NCBI GenBank assembly: GCA_934131055.1
Contig: CAKOZB010000054.1
Coordinates: 1-9,559, forward strand
Length of the DNA: 9,559 bases
Origin: an uncultured Clostridia bacterium
GTDB taxonomy: Bacteria; Bacillota; Clostridia; TANB77; CAG-508
Reading direction: 5' to 3'
Part shown: positions 1 to 6,163 of the stretch, piece after piece
How positions within the stretch are numbered: the stretch's first letter is position 1
How the letters are laid out: each line of letters starts with the position of its first letter
Translations under genes and position numbers: made by a program
Notes under the pieces: generated by a model
What the model was told of the DNA's origin: nothing
What the model saw: the letters and a program-made list of their open reading frames with translations, nothing else
The model's database searches: none

Positions 1-433
1 ATAAGTTTTCTATAAATTCGTTTAGAGTTTCTTCTCCAGCCTTAACATAATTTAGCTCTCTTCCTCTAAATCTAACAGTTATCTTAACTTTGTTACCGTC
101 TTGTAAGAATTTTCTAGCATTTTTTGCCTTGAATTCAAAATCATGTTGCTCTATGTTTGGAGTAACCCTTAATTCTTTAAGCTCAAATGTCTTTTGATTT
201 TTCTTTGATTCTTTTTCTCTTTTAGCTTGCTCGAACTTATATTTTCCATAGTTCATAAGTTTGCAAACTGGTGGCTGTGCATTTGGTGATACTAAAGCTA
301 AATCTAATTTAGCTTCTGCAGCCATATCTAAAGCTTCTTCAATACCAACTACTCCAAGCTTTTCTCCATTTGCTCCAATTAGTTGAACTTCTTTTGCTCT
401 AATTTTTTCATTAATTAGTAATTCTTGTTTTAT
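1..433 (-). CDS. infC: Translation initiation factor IF-3 (5' part, runs off the window)
   Basis: IF-3 binds the 30S subunit, keeps it apart from 50S and checks start-codon pairing. About 144 codons are visible; the family usually has about 165-180, so the end of the C-terminal domain lies outside the window. The N-terminal domain reads INEKIRAKEVQLIG, followed by LGVVGIEEALDMA and CKLMNYGKYKFEQ. A basic linker (KREKESKKNQK) leads into a C-terminal domain with the family signature TPNIEQHDFEFKAKNARKFL and VRFRGRE. No ATG, GTG or TTG lies at a usable distance. A strong GGAGG(T) at 441-446 is followed seven bases later by an in-frame ATA at 431-433, which I take as the start (see findings). infC genes are known for rare start codons (AUU in E. 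coli and B. subtilis), used by IF-3 to limit its own synthesis. An L20-type leader precedes the gene, so rpmI and rplT probably follow beyond the edge. Confidence 0.95.
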   Translation of the reverse strand, partial: MKQELLINEKIRAKEVQLIGANGEKLGVVGIEEALDMAAEAKLDLALVSPNAQPPVCKLMNYGKYKFEQAKREKESKKNQKTFELKELRVTPNIEQHDFEFKAKNARKFLQDGNKVKITVRFRGRELNYVKAGEETLNEFIENL

Positions 434-440
434 AAAAAAC

Positions 441-574
441 ACCTCCAAAAAAATAAGATTGACTTCAATAAAGCCAACCCACACAATAACTCTACAACGA
501 AGTTGTAGATAAATATTATTTGCTACCTTTTGCTACTCGGCTAAGGTGAGAAGTGGATTGCTTCTTCTTGAACA
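441..574 (-). promoter_or_regulatory. L20-type leader (infC-rpmI-rplT autoregulatory leader)
   Basis: The roughly 130-base untranslated leader contains three elements. The first is CAATCCACTTCTCACC near 545-560. The second is an isolated hairpin CTACAAC-TTC-GTTGTAG in the middle (about 495-511). The third is the terminator at 447-479. CAATCCAC (553-560) is complementary to GTGGGTTG (475-482) over 8 pairs with one G-U. Pairing them consumes the 5' arm of the terminator and would let transcription proceed. This matches the architecture of the Firmicutes L20 leader, in which ribosomal protein L20 binds the leader and promotes termination. The assignment rests on position before infC plus this mutually exclusive pairing, which I checked by hand. 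No covariance model was run. Confidence 0.85.
447..479 (-). terminator. Attenuator terminator of the infC leader
   Basis: On the minus strand GGTTGGCTT and AAGTCAATC form a 9-bp stem (two G-U pairs) around a TATTG loop. TTATTTTTTT follows immediately and ends at the infC ribosome binding site. In the L20-leader class this terminator forms when L20 is in excess and stops transcription before infC. Its 5' arm also takes part in the alternative antiterminator pairing. Confidence 0.85.
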
Positions 575-580
575 TTATCT

Positions 581-609
581 ATTGTACTACATTTTGTATC
601 ACTCGTCAA
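581..609 (-). promoter_or_regulatory. Sigma-A promoter of the infC leader
   Basis: TTGACG (604-609), a 17-base spacer and TACAAT (581-586) read toward infC. Each hexamer has one mismatch to consensus. Transcription would start near 572-575, giving the whole L20-type leader. Confidence 0.8.
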
Positions 610-645
610 GTATTTTTTATTATTTTCATGTTTTTTATAGAAAAT

Positions 646-670
646 ACACCCTTGCATAATGCAAAGGTGT
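646..670 (-). terminator. Probable terminator after rpsI
   Basis: On the minus strand ACACCTTTGCA and TGCAAGGGTGT pair with one G-U around a TTA loop, 17 bases after the rpsI stop. The trailing run ATTTTCTAT is weakly T-rich, so efficiency may be moderate. It separates the rplM-rpsI unit from the infC promoter. Confidence 0.6.
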
Positions 671-687
671 AATATATTTTGAAAATA

Positions 688-1095
688 TTATCTCTTTGAG
701 AATTGTGGAGCTTTTCTTGCTTTTTTAAGACCATATTTCTTTCTTTCTTTTGCACGTGAATCTCTTGTTAAGAATCCGTTTGATTTTAAAGCTGGTCTAT
801 ATTCTAAGTTAGCTTCATTTAATGCTCTTGCAATACCATGACGAATTGCTCCTGCTTGGCCTGAGAATCCGCCACCTTTTACTGTACAAATAACATCAAA
901 TTTATCTAATGTATCTGTAACTGTTAAAGGTTGTCTAACTATAACTTTTAAAGTTTCTTCTCCGAAATATTCATCTAATGCTTTTCCATTAACTGTGATA
1001 TTTCCTTTTCCACTCATTATTCTAACTCTAGCAATTGAACTTTTTCTTCTTCCTGTACCATTAAAAACTACTTGTTCTTTTTTTGTTCTAGGCAT
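688..1095 (-). CDS. rpsI: 30S ribosomal protein S9
   Basis: S9 is a small-subunit head protein whose basic C-terminal tail reaches the P-site tRNA. The 135-residue product has the family landmarks in order: [16 protein letters not shown] near residue 10, then [15 protein letters not shown], the glycine-rich [21 protein letters not shown] in the middle, and the conserved ending [17 protein letters not shown]. The length is close to the usual 130. The ATG start is preceded by AGGAGG at normal spacing. It lies 18 bases downstream of rplM, the ancient L13-S9 gene pair, and is translated from the same mRNA. A hairpin terminator follows. Confidence 0.98.
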   Translation of the reverse strand: MPRTKKEQVVFNGTGRRKSSIARVRIMSGKGNITVNGKALDEYFGEETLKVIVRQPLTVTDTLDKFDVICTVKGGGFSGQAGAIRHGIARALNEANLEYRPALKSNGFLTRDSRAKERKKYGLKKARKAPQFSKR

Positions 1096-1113
1096 TTTCT
1101 ATCTTCCTCCTAA

Positions 1114-1548
1114 TTAAAAATTCCATATTTCTGGTTTTTGAGCCATGTTCTCATGCTCAGCTCCAGCATATACTCTTAACTTTTTAGCCATTTGTCTTCC
1201 TAAGCTGTTGTGTGGAAGCATACCTGTTACAGCTAAAGTCATCATTTTTTCTGGGTTGTTAGCTAACATATCTTTAGCTTGGATTTCTTTCATTCCACCA
1301 ATGTATGAAGAATGGTGTCTGTAAATTTTTTGTGTTAATTTATGTCCTGTTAAAACTACTTCTGAGCAGTTTATGATAATAACGTGATCTCCAGCATCCA
1401 TGTTAGGTGTATAAGTAGGTTTGTGTTTTCCTCTTAATAATTTTGCAGCTTCTGCAGCAACTCTTCCTAATGGCTTGTTAGTAGCATCAATTATATACCA
1501 TTTTCTTTCTATTTCATCTTTTTTAATACTATATGTTGTATTATTCAT
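1114..1548 (-). CDS. rplM: 50S ribosomal protein L13
   Basis: L13 is an early-assembling large-subunit protein. I chose the ATG at 1548 (144 residues, typical of the family) because GGAGG lies 12 bases upstream of it. The in-frame ATG at 1572 lies upstream of that ribosome binding site and would add eight atypical residues. Conserved stretches are [17 protein letters not shown] near residue 15, [19 protein letters not shown] near 40, and [19 protein letters not shown] followed by [15 protein letters not shown] near the C-terminus. It is the first gene of the rplM-rpsI unit, with its own promoter and an L13-type leader. In many Firmicutes this pair follows the large ribosomal clusters and truA; here it stands alone next to infC. 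Confidence 0.98.
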   Translation of the reverse strand: MNNTTYSIKKDEIERKWYIIDATNKPLGRVAAEAAKLLRGKHKPTYTPNMDAGDHVIIINCSEVVLTGHKLTQKIYRHHSSYIGGMKEIQAKDMLANNPEKMMTLAVTGMLPHNSLGRQMAKKLRVYAGAEHENMAQKPEIWNF

Positions 1549-1596
1549 GGTAAAAAATACCCTCCATTTCAAAATTATTTTCTATATATATGAAAT

Positions 1597-1651
1597 CATA
1601 TTATTAAAACTACCGGGGAGAAGCTTTAACATATGCCATATTCAATTACGC
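1597..1651 (-). promoter_or_regulatory. Putative L13-type leader hairpin before rplM
   Basis: The roughly 100-base leader folds by hand into an extended hairpin. CATAT (1631-1635) pairs with ATATG (1597-1601). After a small internal loop, TTAAAGC pairs with GTTTTAA (1604-1610). The 12-base loop is TTCTCCCCGGTA. The C-rich loop on a two-part stem just before rplM is what I would expect of the Firmicutes L13 leader, where L13 or S9 is thought to repress its own operon. Position and structure support this; I could not test it against the family model. Confidence 0.6.
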
Positions 1652-1657
1652 TATAAT

Positions 1658-1686
1658 ATTTTATAACAAAATGTGGCAAAAGTCAA
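1658..1686 (-). promoter_or_regulatory. Sigma-A promoter of rplM-rpsI
   Basis: TTGACT (1681-1686), 17 bases and TAAAAT (1658-1663) read toward rplM, with one mismatch in each hexamer. The predicted start is near 1651, giving a leader of about 100 bases. Confidence 0.75.
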
Positions 1687-1734
1687 TACATGGTGCAAAT
1701 AAAAAACGCACTTTTGCAATATTTTTCTAAAACA

Positions 1735-1768
1735 CGATGAAAGAGAGCTTTTACACTCTCCTTCATCG
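1735..1768 (-). terminator. Terminator after the 86-residue membrane protein gene
   Basis: A 13-bp stem (one G-U pair) runs between 1735-1747 and 1756-1768, with an 8-base loop, 7 bases after the stop codon. The T-tract on the minus strand is short (TGTTTTAG). It insulates this gene from the rplM promoter. Confidence 0.75.
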
Positions 1769-1775
1769 CGTTCAG

Positions 1776-2036
1776 TTAAGCAAAAGCTCTAGTCAGAAGC
1801 CATATTGCTCCTAAAACCACTGCTAACATGATAGTCAGCAACCGGAGTCTCACGAAAAAGTTATATACCTTTTCGTAGGTTTGCACGTCCTTTTTTACGT
1901 ACTGCTCATACAGAGTCACAAGCCACGTTGCGACTGTCACAATGAGTATTACGATCCAAAGGTTTGTTGCCCATTCATAGAGCACCATAAAGAATGCTAC
2001 GACGAACAAACAGATGACAACAATAGTGGTTAGCAT
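1776..2036 (-). CDS. Small membrane protein of unknown function, GC-richer than its surroundings
   Basis: I do not recognise this 86-residue protein. It has three hydrophobic segments, at about residues 3-20, 24-42 and 66-84. A short charged stretch (EQYVKKDVQTYEK) lies between the second and third. Tryptophans cluster at membrane borders. AAGGAG lies 8 bases before the ATG, and the gene has its own likely promoter (2079-2107) and a strong hairpin behind it, so it looks like an independent functional unit. By hand count, 76 of 180 bases in 1801-1980 are G or C (42%), against 27% in a 60-base sample of yunB. That bias, together with C-rich codons such as GTC and ACC, suggests recent acquisition or different selection. 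No enzymatic motif is visible. Confidence 0.8.
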   Translation of the reverse strand: MLTTIVVICLFVVAFFMVLYEWATNLWIVILIVTVATWLVTLYEQYVKKDVQTYEKVYNFFVRLRLLTIMLAVVLGAIWLLTRAFA

Positions 2037-2078
2037 GTGAATTTCTCCTTTTTATAAAAAAATTTTTTATTACCCTTT

Positions 2079-2107
2079 ATTATACTACTTTTCATTCATT
2101 TTTGCAA
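2079..2107 (-). promoter_or_regulatory. Likely sigma-A promoter of the 86-residue membrane protein gene
   Basis: TTGCAA (2102-2107), 17 bases and a perfect TATAAT (2079-2084). The -35 hexamer lies inside the last codons of yunB. It explains how this gene can be expressed separately from the sporulation genes upstream. Confidence 0.6.
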
Positions 2108-2782
2108 ATTGATGTCGTAATATGAATCTGGCACAGTGCCTACAATTACAGATTCTGCAATTAATACTTGGTTTTCTATCATCTGTTTTATTGTGTTATA
2201 TGGCGTAAGTATTGTTACTTCACACGATAAATTTAAGTATACTCTGTGTAATGTTTGGTTTATTCCTTGTGACGTAAATTCCGAAACTAGCTTTGTATCT
2301 ACATTTCCTACATTAGCAATTTTTATATGTATCTTTGGTCCTTGTGCCGAAAATAGTTTAAGCCCTAATGCACTTCCTAAATATATGAATATATCTGAAG
2401 TGTTTTTCTCTTGAAATTTATTTATTATATTTACAGGAATATCTGATATTATTTTGTTTACATTTTTCGTGTTTGTTTGCAACATTTTGACATTTCCACT
2501 ACTATCTCTTACTATTGTAATTAAGTCATCATAAGAATACTGGTTCATTATTAATGTTGCCTCATCATTAGATATTTGTGTTGCAATGTTTTTAGCTTTG
2601 TCTATACACAAATCATTTATTATTGGATTTATTGCTCTTGTTACAATTACAAATGTAATTACCGCAATTACTATAATTGTAATAATAGAAATCGCGGTAT
2701 ATCTTCTGTTATTTATTGGCATATTCTTGTAGCCTTTTCCTGTTGTACAAAATCTTGGTCTTGAATAAATTTTACTTTCCAT
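2096..2782 (-). CDS. yunB: Sporulation protein YunB
   Basis: YunB-family proteins belong to the sigma-E mother-cell regulon in Bacillus; their biochemical role is not settled. The 228-residue product has a basic N-terminus, one membrane anchor at about residues 28-48, and an extracytoplasmic domain. The C-terminal half carries the family pattern: SALGLKLFSAQGPKI, then TSQGINQTLHRVYL, then IAESVIVGTVPDSYY at the end. B. subtilis YunB is about 250 residues. The first ATG has only a weak GAGAAAAG upstream. A second in-frame ATG at codon 21 would still leave the anchor intact, so the start is uncertain. It lies 72 bases after sipL with no terminator between, so the two may be co-transcribed. I could not identify a convincing sporulation-sigma promoter. 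Confidence 0.88.
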   Translation of the reverse strand: MESKIYSRPRFCTTGKGYKNMPINNRRYTAISIITIIVIAVITFVIVTRAINPIINDLCIDKAKNIATQISNDEATLIMNQYSYDDLITIVRDSSGNVKMLQTNTKNVNKIISDIPVNIINKFQEKNTSDIFIYLGSALGLKLFSAQGPKIHIKIANVGNVDTKLVSEFTSQGINQTLHRVYLNLSCEVTILTPYNTIKQMIENQVLIAESVIVGTVPDSYYDINLQK

Positions 2783-2854
2783 AGCTTTTCTCTATCTCTT
2801 CGATTTAGCTTAAGTAGCATTCTTTTAGTTTTCTAAATTTTTACGCATTACTTT

Positions 2855-4378
2855 TTATCTTGGAATAAACAGTTGCTCCCCTGGCATTATAATATCTGGA
2901 TTTTCTATTCCATTTACCTTTACAATTTCATCAACCGTACTGCCAAATTTCTTAGCAATTTTCCACAATGTATCCCCAACTCTTGCATAATAAACTATAA
3001 TACTAAAGCTTTCTCTATCCTTCTTTTCGCTCTCTGTTACGTTTTCTATTAAATTGATTGAACTCTCTTTTACTATATTTAGTCTAAAATTTAAGTCTAC
3101 TTTCATGTCAATGGTACTATCTGCCATAACCACAAAATCTTTTTTGGCAATTTCTATGCTTGTGTCTATTCTCATCTTTGGTGCAATACTATTTGAAGTT
3201 ACTGTAAATTCAAATGGCTCTACGAGGTTTTTTATATTAATTCTGGTTGTTCCTTCTTGGCCGTATATGAATGTTAGGCTAATTTCTCCTTGATATATTA
3301 TTTTTCCGTTTTCCATTTGACTGCTTATTATTCTTGGCTTTACTTCTACATCATAAATTTTATTTTGTTTTACTTCATCTATTCTCTCTTGTTTTCTTAA
3401 ATTAAATACTTCACTGATTTCTTCCTTATCTTTTATAACTTTTATGGTTCTTTGTGTGTACTTTACGTCCATTGTTCTGCTATACATATCTTGTATTATA
3501 TTTATTTCCTGTTTTTTATATACTGCACAGAAAATTTCAAGTTCGGCTTCCACATAAACAGAATGTTCTTCTACGTTATTCGGCTTAATTATAATGTTCT
3601 TTAATTCATATGTTACATCACAAATGCTATCTTCATTTATGTCTTTCATATCAATAAATCCCATTACTGGAATCGTAGCCATAACAGAGTTTATTCTCCC
3701 ATCATCTGTTAAATACATTATTTTAAATACTGCATCTGCTTTTGTTAAAATCTTGTTATAGCTAACCTTATTTTCTTTGTTTTCAAGCCTAATTTCCACC
3801 TTCATTATTTCAGATAAATTATCAACATTGTCTATTGAAACCGTATCTTTTGCATATACTTTTGTACTTCCATTACCAATTAACGAATTTATGTTTATCT
3901 TTTCATTTAATAATTGCATATCTTTTTTGTTTTCTATATTATCAACATACTCAACATTTTCATTAGAATATGCGGTTAAATTCATCTGGATATTTGCTTT
4001 TAAGCTAATCTTTCTTCCATTTATTATCTTGCATTCTAGCTCTGTTAAATCTGTTCTACATTCTAACTGCATGCTACTTTTCAAATCTTTCATTTCTATA
4101 TTTTTAGAAAAATCTATGTTTGCATTTATAGCTCTCATGCTGGAATTTTCATCATCTGCAATATACACAACATATGCATTAACTGTTCCTTCGATTCTTA
4201 CTTTCCCATCTTGTACCTCTTTTTTATGCAGACAAACATTGCCACTGCTAGAAATAATACTTAAAATATCTGGTTTAACGTCTGGAACAATCTCATCGCC
4301 TTCTATTGTAATCTTCTCATTCTTTTGCTCTATTATTTGATTTATACATAAATTATTCTTAGATAAATTTACAGCCAT
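2855..4378 (-). CDS. sipL: SipL-like protein: SPOCS (DUF3794) domains plus C-terminal LysM
   Basis: In C. difficile, SipL binds the coat ATPase SpoIVA through its LysM domain and is needed to hold the coat on the forespore. This 507-residue protein has the same layout and size. A first SPOCS-type repeat (about 17-95) has EGDEIVPDVKPDILSII and the typical GKVRIEGTVNAYVVYI. A second (about 175-245) has NKILTKADAVFKIMYLTDDG. A third (about 330-395) has DVEVKPRIISS and GKIIYQGEISLTFIY. A LysM domain (463-507) reads YYARVGDTLWKIAKKFG with VNGIENPDIIMPGEQLFIPR. No signal peptide or membrane span is present, as expected for a mother-cell cytosolic coat factor. AAAGGA lies 10 bases before the ATG. 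It sits behind veg, separated by a terminator, and ahead of yunB. DUF3794-LysM proteins are a wider family; the coat-linked neighbours support the SipL call. Confidence 0.88.
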   Translation of the reverse strand: MAVNLSKNNLCINQIIEQKNEKITIEGDEIVPDVKPDILSIISSSGNVCLHKKEVQDGKVRIEGTVNAYVVYIADDENSSMRAINANIDFSKNIEMKDLKSSMQLECRTDLTELECKIINGRKISLKANIQMNLTAYSNENVEYVDNIENKKDMQLLNEKININSLIGNGSTKVYAKDTVSIDNVDNLSEIMKVEIRLENKENKVSYNKILTKADAVFKIMYLTDDGRINSVMATIPVMGFIDMKDINEDSICDVTYELKNIIIKPNNVEEHSVYVEAELEIFCAVYKKQEINIIQDMYSRTMDVKYTQRTIKVIKDKEEISEVFNLRKQERIDEVKQNKIYDVEVKPRIISSQMENGKIIYQGEISLTFIYGQEGTTRINIKNLVEPFEFTVTSNSIAPKMRIDTSIEIAKKDFVVMADSTIDMKVDLNFRLNIVKESSINLIENVTESEKKDRESFSIIVYYARVGDTLWKIAKKFGSTVDEIVKVNGIENPDIIMPGEQLFIPR

Positions 4379-4453
4379 TTTCTCTCAATCCTTTCTTGAG
4401 GCACAACTAATATTGTACCTGCTATCAATCTTAATTCATGTATATTACAAAGC

Positions 4454-4482
4454 AAAAAAAAAATTCCTTTTTTTCGGAATTT
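4454..4482 (-). terminator. Intrinsic terminator after veg
   Basis: On the minus strand AAATTCC and GGAATTT pair around an A-rich loop, followed by a long T-run (the A-run at 4454-4460 on the plus strand). It lies 14 bases after the veg stop and ends the strong veg transcript before sipL. Confidence 0.85.
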
Positions 4483-4496
4483 CTTTTAAAAATAAA

Positions 4497-4802
4497 TTAC
4501 CCTATATCGTAAGCTTTTCTTTTTTTCTTACCTTGGCTTTCTGGTGGTATTATAGGACAGTACTCTTGTCCATCAAAAACTTGAAGCTCCACAGTTCTTG
4601 TTAGAATGTCTGTGTATTGATAAGTTGCATTTTCTTGAGTTTCATCATATTTTACGATGAACATACAAGGATATGCCTTCTCAATTACGGCTTCTTTCTC
4701 AAATGGTTTATTTCTTCCAAGCGAACCTTTCACAATTATCTTTTGTCCAATCTTTTGACTAATATCAGTTTTAAGACTCGTAATGTCATTCGGATAAATC
4801 AT
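4497..4802 (-). CDS. veg: Veg family protein
   Basis: Veg is a small cytosolic protein that is highly transcribed in B. subtilis and linked there to biofilm gene expression and spore outgrowth; its molecular activity is unclear. The 101-residue product shows the family pattern: ITSLKTDISQKIGQKIIVKG, then the GR motif (SLGRNKPFEKEAVIEKAYPCMFIV), then YQYTDILTRTVELQVF, which matches YSYADILTETVQ in Bacillus Veg. It is about 15 residues longer than the Bacillus protein, with a basic tail (KKKRKAYDIG). AAAGGAG plus GGTGAT lie just before the ATG, and a full-consensus promoter drives the gene. The yabG-veg order is the same as in Bacillus. Confidence 0.93.
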   Translation of the reverse strand: MIYPNDITSLKTDISQKIGQKIIVKGSLGRNKPFEKEAVIEKAYPCMFIVKYDETQENATYQYTDILTRTVELQVFDGQEYCPIIPPESQGKKKRKAYDIG

Positions 4803-4833
4803 GCTTATATCACCACTCCTTTAAGATAGCACG

Positions 4834-4862
4834 ATTATACCATTTTTTACATAATTAGTCAA
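4834..4862 (-). promoter_or_regulatory. Strong sigma-A promoter of veg
   Basis: TTGACT (4857-4862), 17 bases and a perfect TATAAT (4834-4839): 11 of 12 consensus bases with ideal spacing. Start is expected near 4827-4830, giving a short 5' UTR of about 25 bases. This parallels the very strong veg promoter of B. subtilis. Confidence 0.9.
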
Positions 4863-4933
4863 AATGTACCAAAGTAGTTATAATTGCTGTAAGTAGCCAT
4901 TTTAATATAGTTTGAAGAGTTTAATTGGTATTA

Positions 4934-4959
4934 TTACATTTGTGTTACATTTGTGTTAC
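4934..4959 (+). repeat. Tandem 11-base repeat flanked by an inverted repeat, after yabG
   Basis: TTACATTTGTG occurs twice in direct succession (4934-4944 and 4945-4955), followed by a partial third copy, TTAC. The pair sits between TTGGTA (4925-4930) and TACCAA (4957-4962), which could form a 6-bp stem with the repeats in the loop. It starts directly behind the yabG stop and upstream of the veg promoter. No T-tract follows, so it is not a standard terminator. Confidence 0.7.
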
Positions 4960-4963
4960 CAAC

Positions 4964-5773
4964 TTATATATTTTTCTTTTTACCTTGTGCACCTATTCCA
5001 CTTACTCCATTTTCTCCGTCTCTTAATTCATTTTTTATATCATTTATCGTTACATATCTATTAGAATCTGTTGTTGCTATCTTGCCTGCCACAACCAATG
5101 GATCTTTAAAGTCTATCAATATTCTAGCAGGAGATGATGCAAAGTTTGCTCCTGCTTCCATTATAGCCTCATAATAACTTTGGCAAGCTCCTGCAAAAAT
5201 AGCAAGTTTATTAGCTCCCTGCTCCCACATTCTGGCTCTTATAACCGTTTCCACAAAATATTTAGAATTTCTATAATTGTAAATATCATTAAAATTGTAG
5301 CCTTTCTTAATCATTCCATCATGTCCTGTCACAACCAGAATATCTGGATTATATTTGCCTAACAACCCCCAAATCATCTGTGGCTGTTTACTTTCTGTAA
5401 TATTCTTAACAATTACATTTAATCCCATACTTTTATATACTTTTTGTGATTTTTCACTATACTTTCTATCACCATCTAAATGCAGAATTCTTCCATAATG
5501 TTGATAATATCTTTTAAACATATTATTTTGAACATTTACAAGACTCTTCTTACTTTTTTCTAACTCCTTTTCGAAGCTATCTAATAAATTTATTACTCTA
5601 TTATTATCTATTAATTCAAGATCGTCTAATGGGCTATCTGCCTCAATTCTTGTAACCAACCCCTTCAAAATTGCTATGTCTTGGTTTCTGCACTTTATTA
5701 TATTACTTACTGTAAACACAATATCTTTGTTATATGATAATCTGCCTACAATATCACCTTTTCTAAATTTCAT
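4964..5773 (-). CDS. yabG: Sporulation-specific cysteine protease YabG
   Basis: YabG is a mother-cell protease that trims coat and cortex-associated proteins (CspBA and SipL-type substrates in C. difficile; SpoIVA and coat proteins in Bacillus). The 269-residue product starts with the family's SH3-like N-terminal part (KFRKGDIVGRLSYNKDIVF). It continues with ILHLDGDRKY near residue 96, PDILVVTGHDGMIKKG with His151, YRNSKYFVETV near 167, and LAIFAGACQSYYEAIMEAGA with Cys197, then NFASSPARILI. His151 and Cys197 are at the positions of the proposed catalytic pair. AGGTGA lies 6 bases before the ATG. yabG beside veg is conserved between Bacillus and Clostridia. No convincing sigma-K or sigma-E promoter was found in the 64 bases between this gene and the upstream terminator. 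Confidence 0.96.
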   Translation of the reverse strand: MKFRKGDIVGRLSYNKDIVFTVSNIIKCRNQDIAILKGLVTRIEADSPLDDLELIDNNRVINLLDSFEKELEKSKKSLVNVQNNMFKRYYQHYGRILHLDGDRKYSEKSQKVYKSMGLNVIVKNITESKQPQMIWGLLGKYNPDILVVTGHDGMIKKGYNFNDIYNYRNSKYFVETVIRARMWEQGANKLAIFAGACQSYYEAIMEAGANFASSPARILIDFKDPLVVAGKIATTDSNRYVTINDIKNELRDGENGVSGIGAQGKKKNI

Positions 5774-5837
5774 AATTCTTCACCTATTTAATTATATGTA
5801 GAATTATGTAAAATGTTGTCTTTCTTATTTACATATA

Positions 5838-5875
5838 AAAACAACTCAATCAAGTTATTGTGATTGAGTTGTTTT
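5838..5875 (-). terminator. Strong, potentially bidirectional terminator before yabG
   Basis: A perfect 14-bp stem joins 5838-5851 and 5862-5875 with a 10-base loop, flanked by T-runs on both strands. It starts 3 bases from the stop codon of the 86-residue gene at 5879-6139 and isolates the unknown operon from yabG. Confidence 0.9.
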
Positions 5876-5878
5876 CAA

Positions 5879-6139
5879 TTAATCTTTAATTAATTTTTCT
5901 CGTTCTTCCGGTGATACAATATAGTCTCTATATATTAATCCCATTAATATTTTAGTTTCTGGTTTAATATTGTTTATCCAATTTGCGTCACTAAAATCTA
6001 TATTAGCTTTATAATTCATATTTTTTTTGTTTCTCAAAAATTCAATAAGTTTTGCTGAAATCTTATCTTTAATTTCTTTTTTTGAATGTTCTATTATCTC
6101 TAATGTCTCTGCAAAGACTTCTCCATAACTATTATTCAT
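5879..6139 (-). CDS. Small cytosolic protein, conserved-hypothetical type
   Basis: This 86-residue product has no signal peptide or membrane segment. It appears mostly helical, with an amphipathic N-terminal half (FAETLEIIEHSKKEIKDKI), a basic segment LIEFLRNKKNMNYKANID, and a C-terminal block ETKILMGLIYRDYIVSPEER. From memory, this pattern (lysine-rich segment, NYK.NID, then ETK..L..I.RDY...EER) resembles a group of small uncharacterised proteins common in gut Clostridia. I know of no established function and could not check the match. AAAGGA lies 9 bases before the ATG. It is the second gene of an operon, 24 bases after the 186-residue gene, and a strong terminator follows directly. Confidence 0.8.
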   Translation of the reverse strand: MNNSYGEVFAETLEIIEHSKKEIKDKISAKLIEFLRNKKNMNYKANIDFSDANWINNIKPETKILMGLIYRDYIVSPEEREKLIKD

Positions 6140-6163
6140 CAGTTACTTTCCTTTCTTTAAGTT

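Noticed and set aside
440..442. In-frame GTG upstream of the proposed infC ATA start
   Set aside because: It overlaps the GGAGGTG ribosome binding site itself, so a ribosome bound there could not initiate on it.
1549..1572. Longer rplM starting at the ATG at 1572
   Set aside because: That ATG lies upstream of the GGAGG used by the ATG at 1548, and the extra residues MKWRVFFT do not belong to L13.
1694..1718. TGCAAA/TTTGCA inverted repeat upstream of the rplM promoter
   Set aside because: Only 6 bp with a 13-base loop and no T-tract; the terminator at 1735-1768 already explains the end of the neighbouring gene.
3777..4340. A 187-codon open frame on the plus strand
   Set aside because: It is antisense to sipL, low in complexity (Phe/Ser/Leu/Ile-rich), has no ribosome binding site and resembles no protein; it is a shadow of the AT-rich coding strand.
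5791..5798. CATATAAT as a sigma-E-like -10 for yabG
   Set aside because: The start site would fall at or inside the yabG ribosome binding site at 5780-5785, and no matching -35 element lies 14-15 bases upstream.
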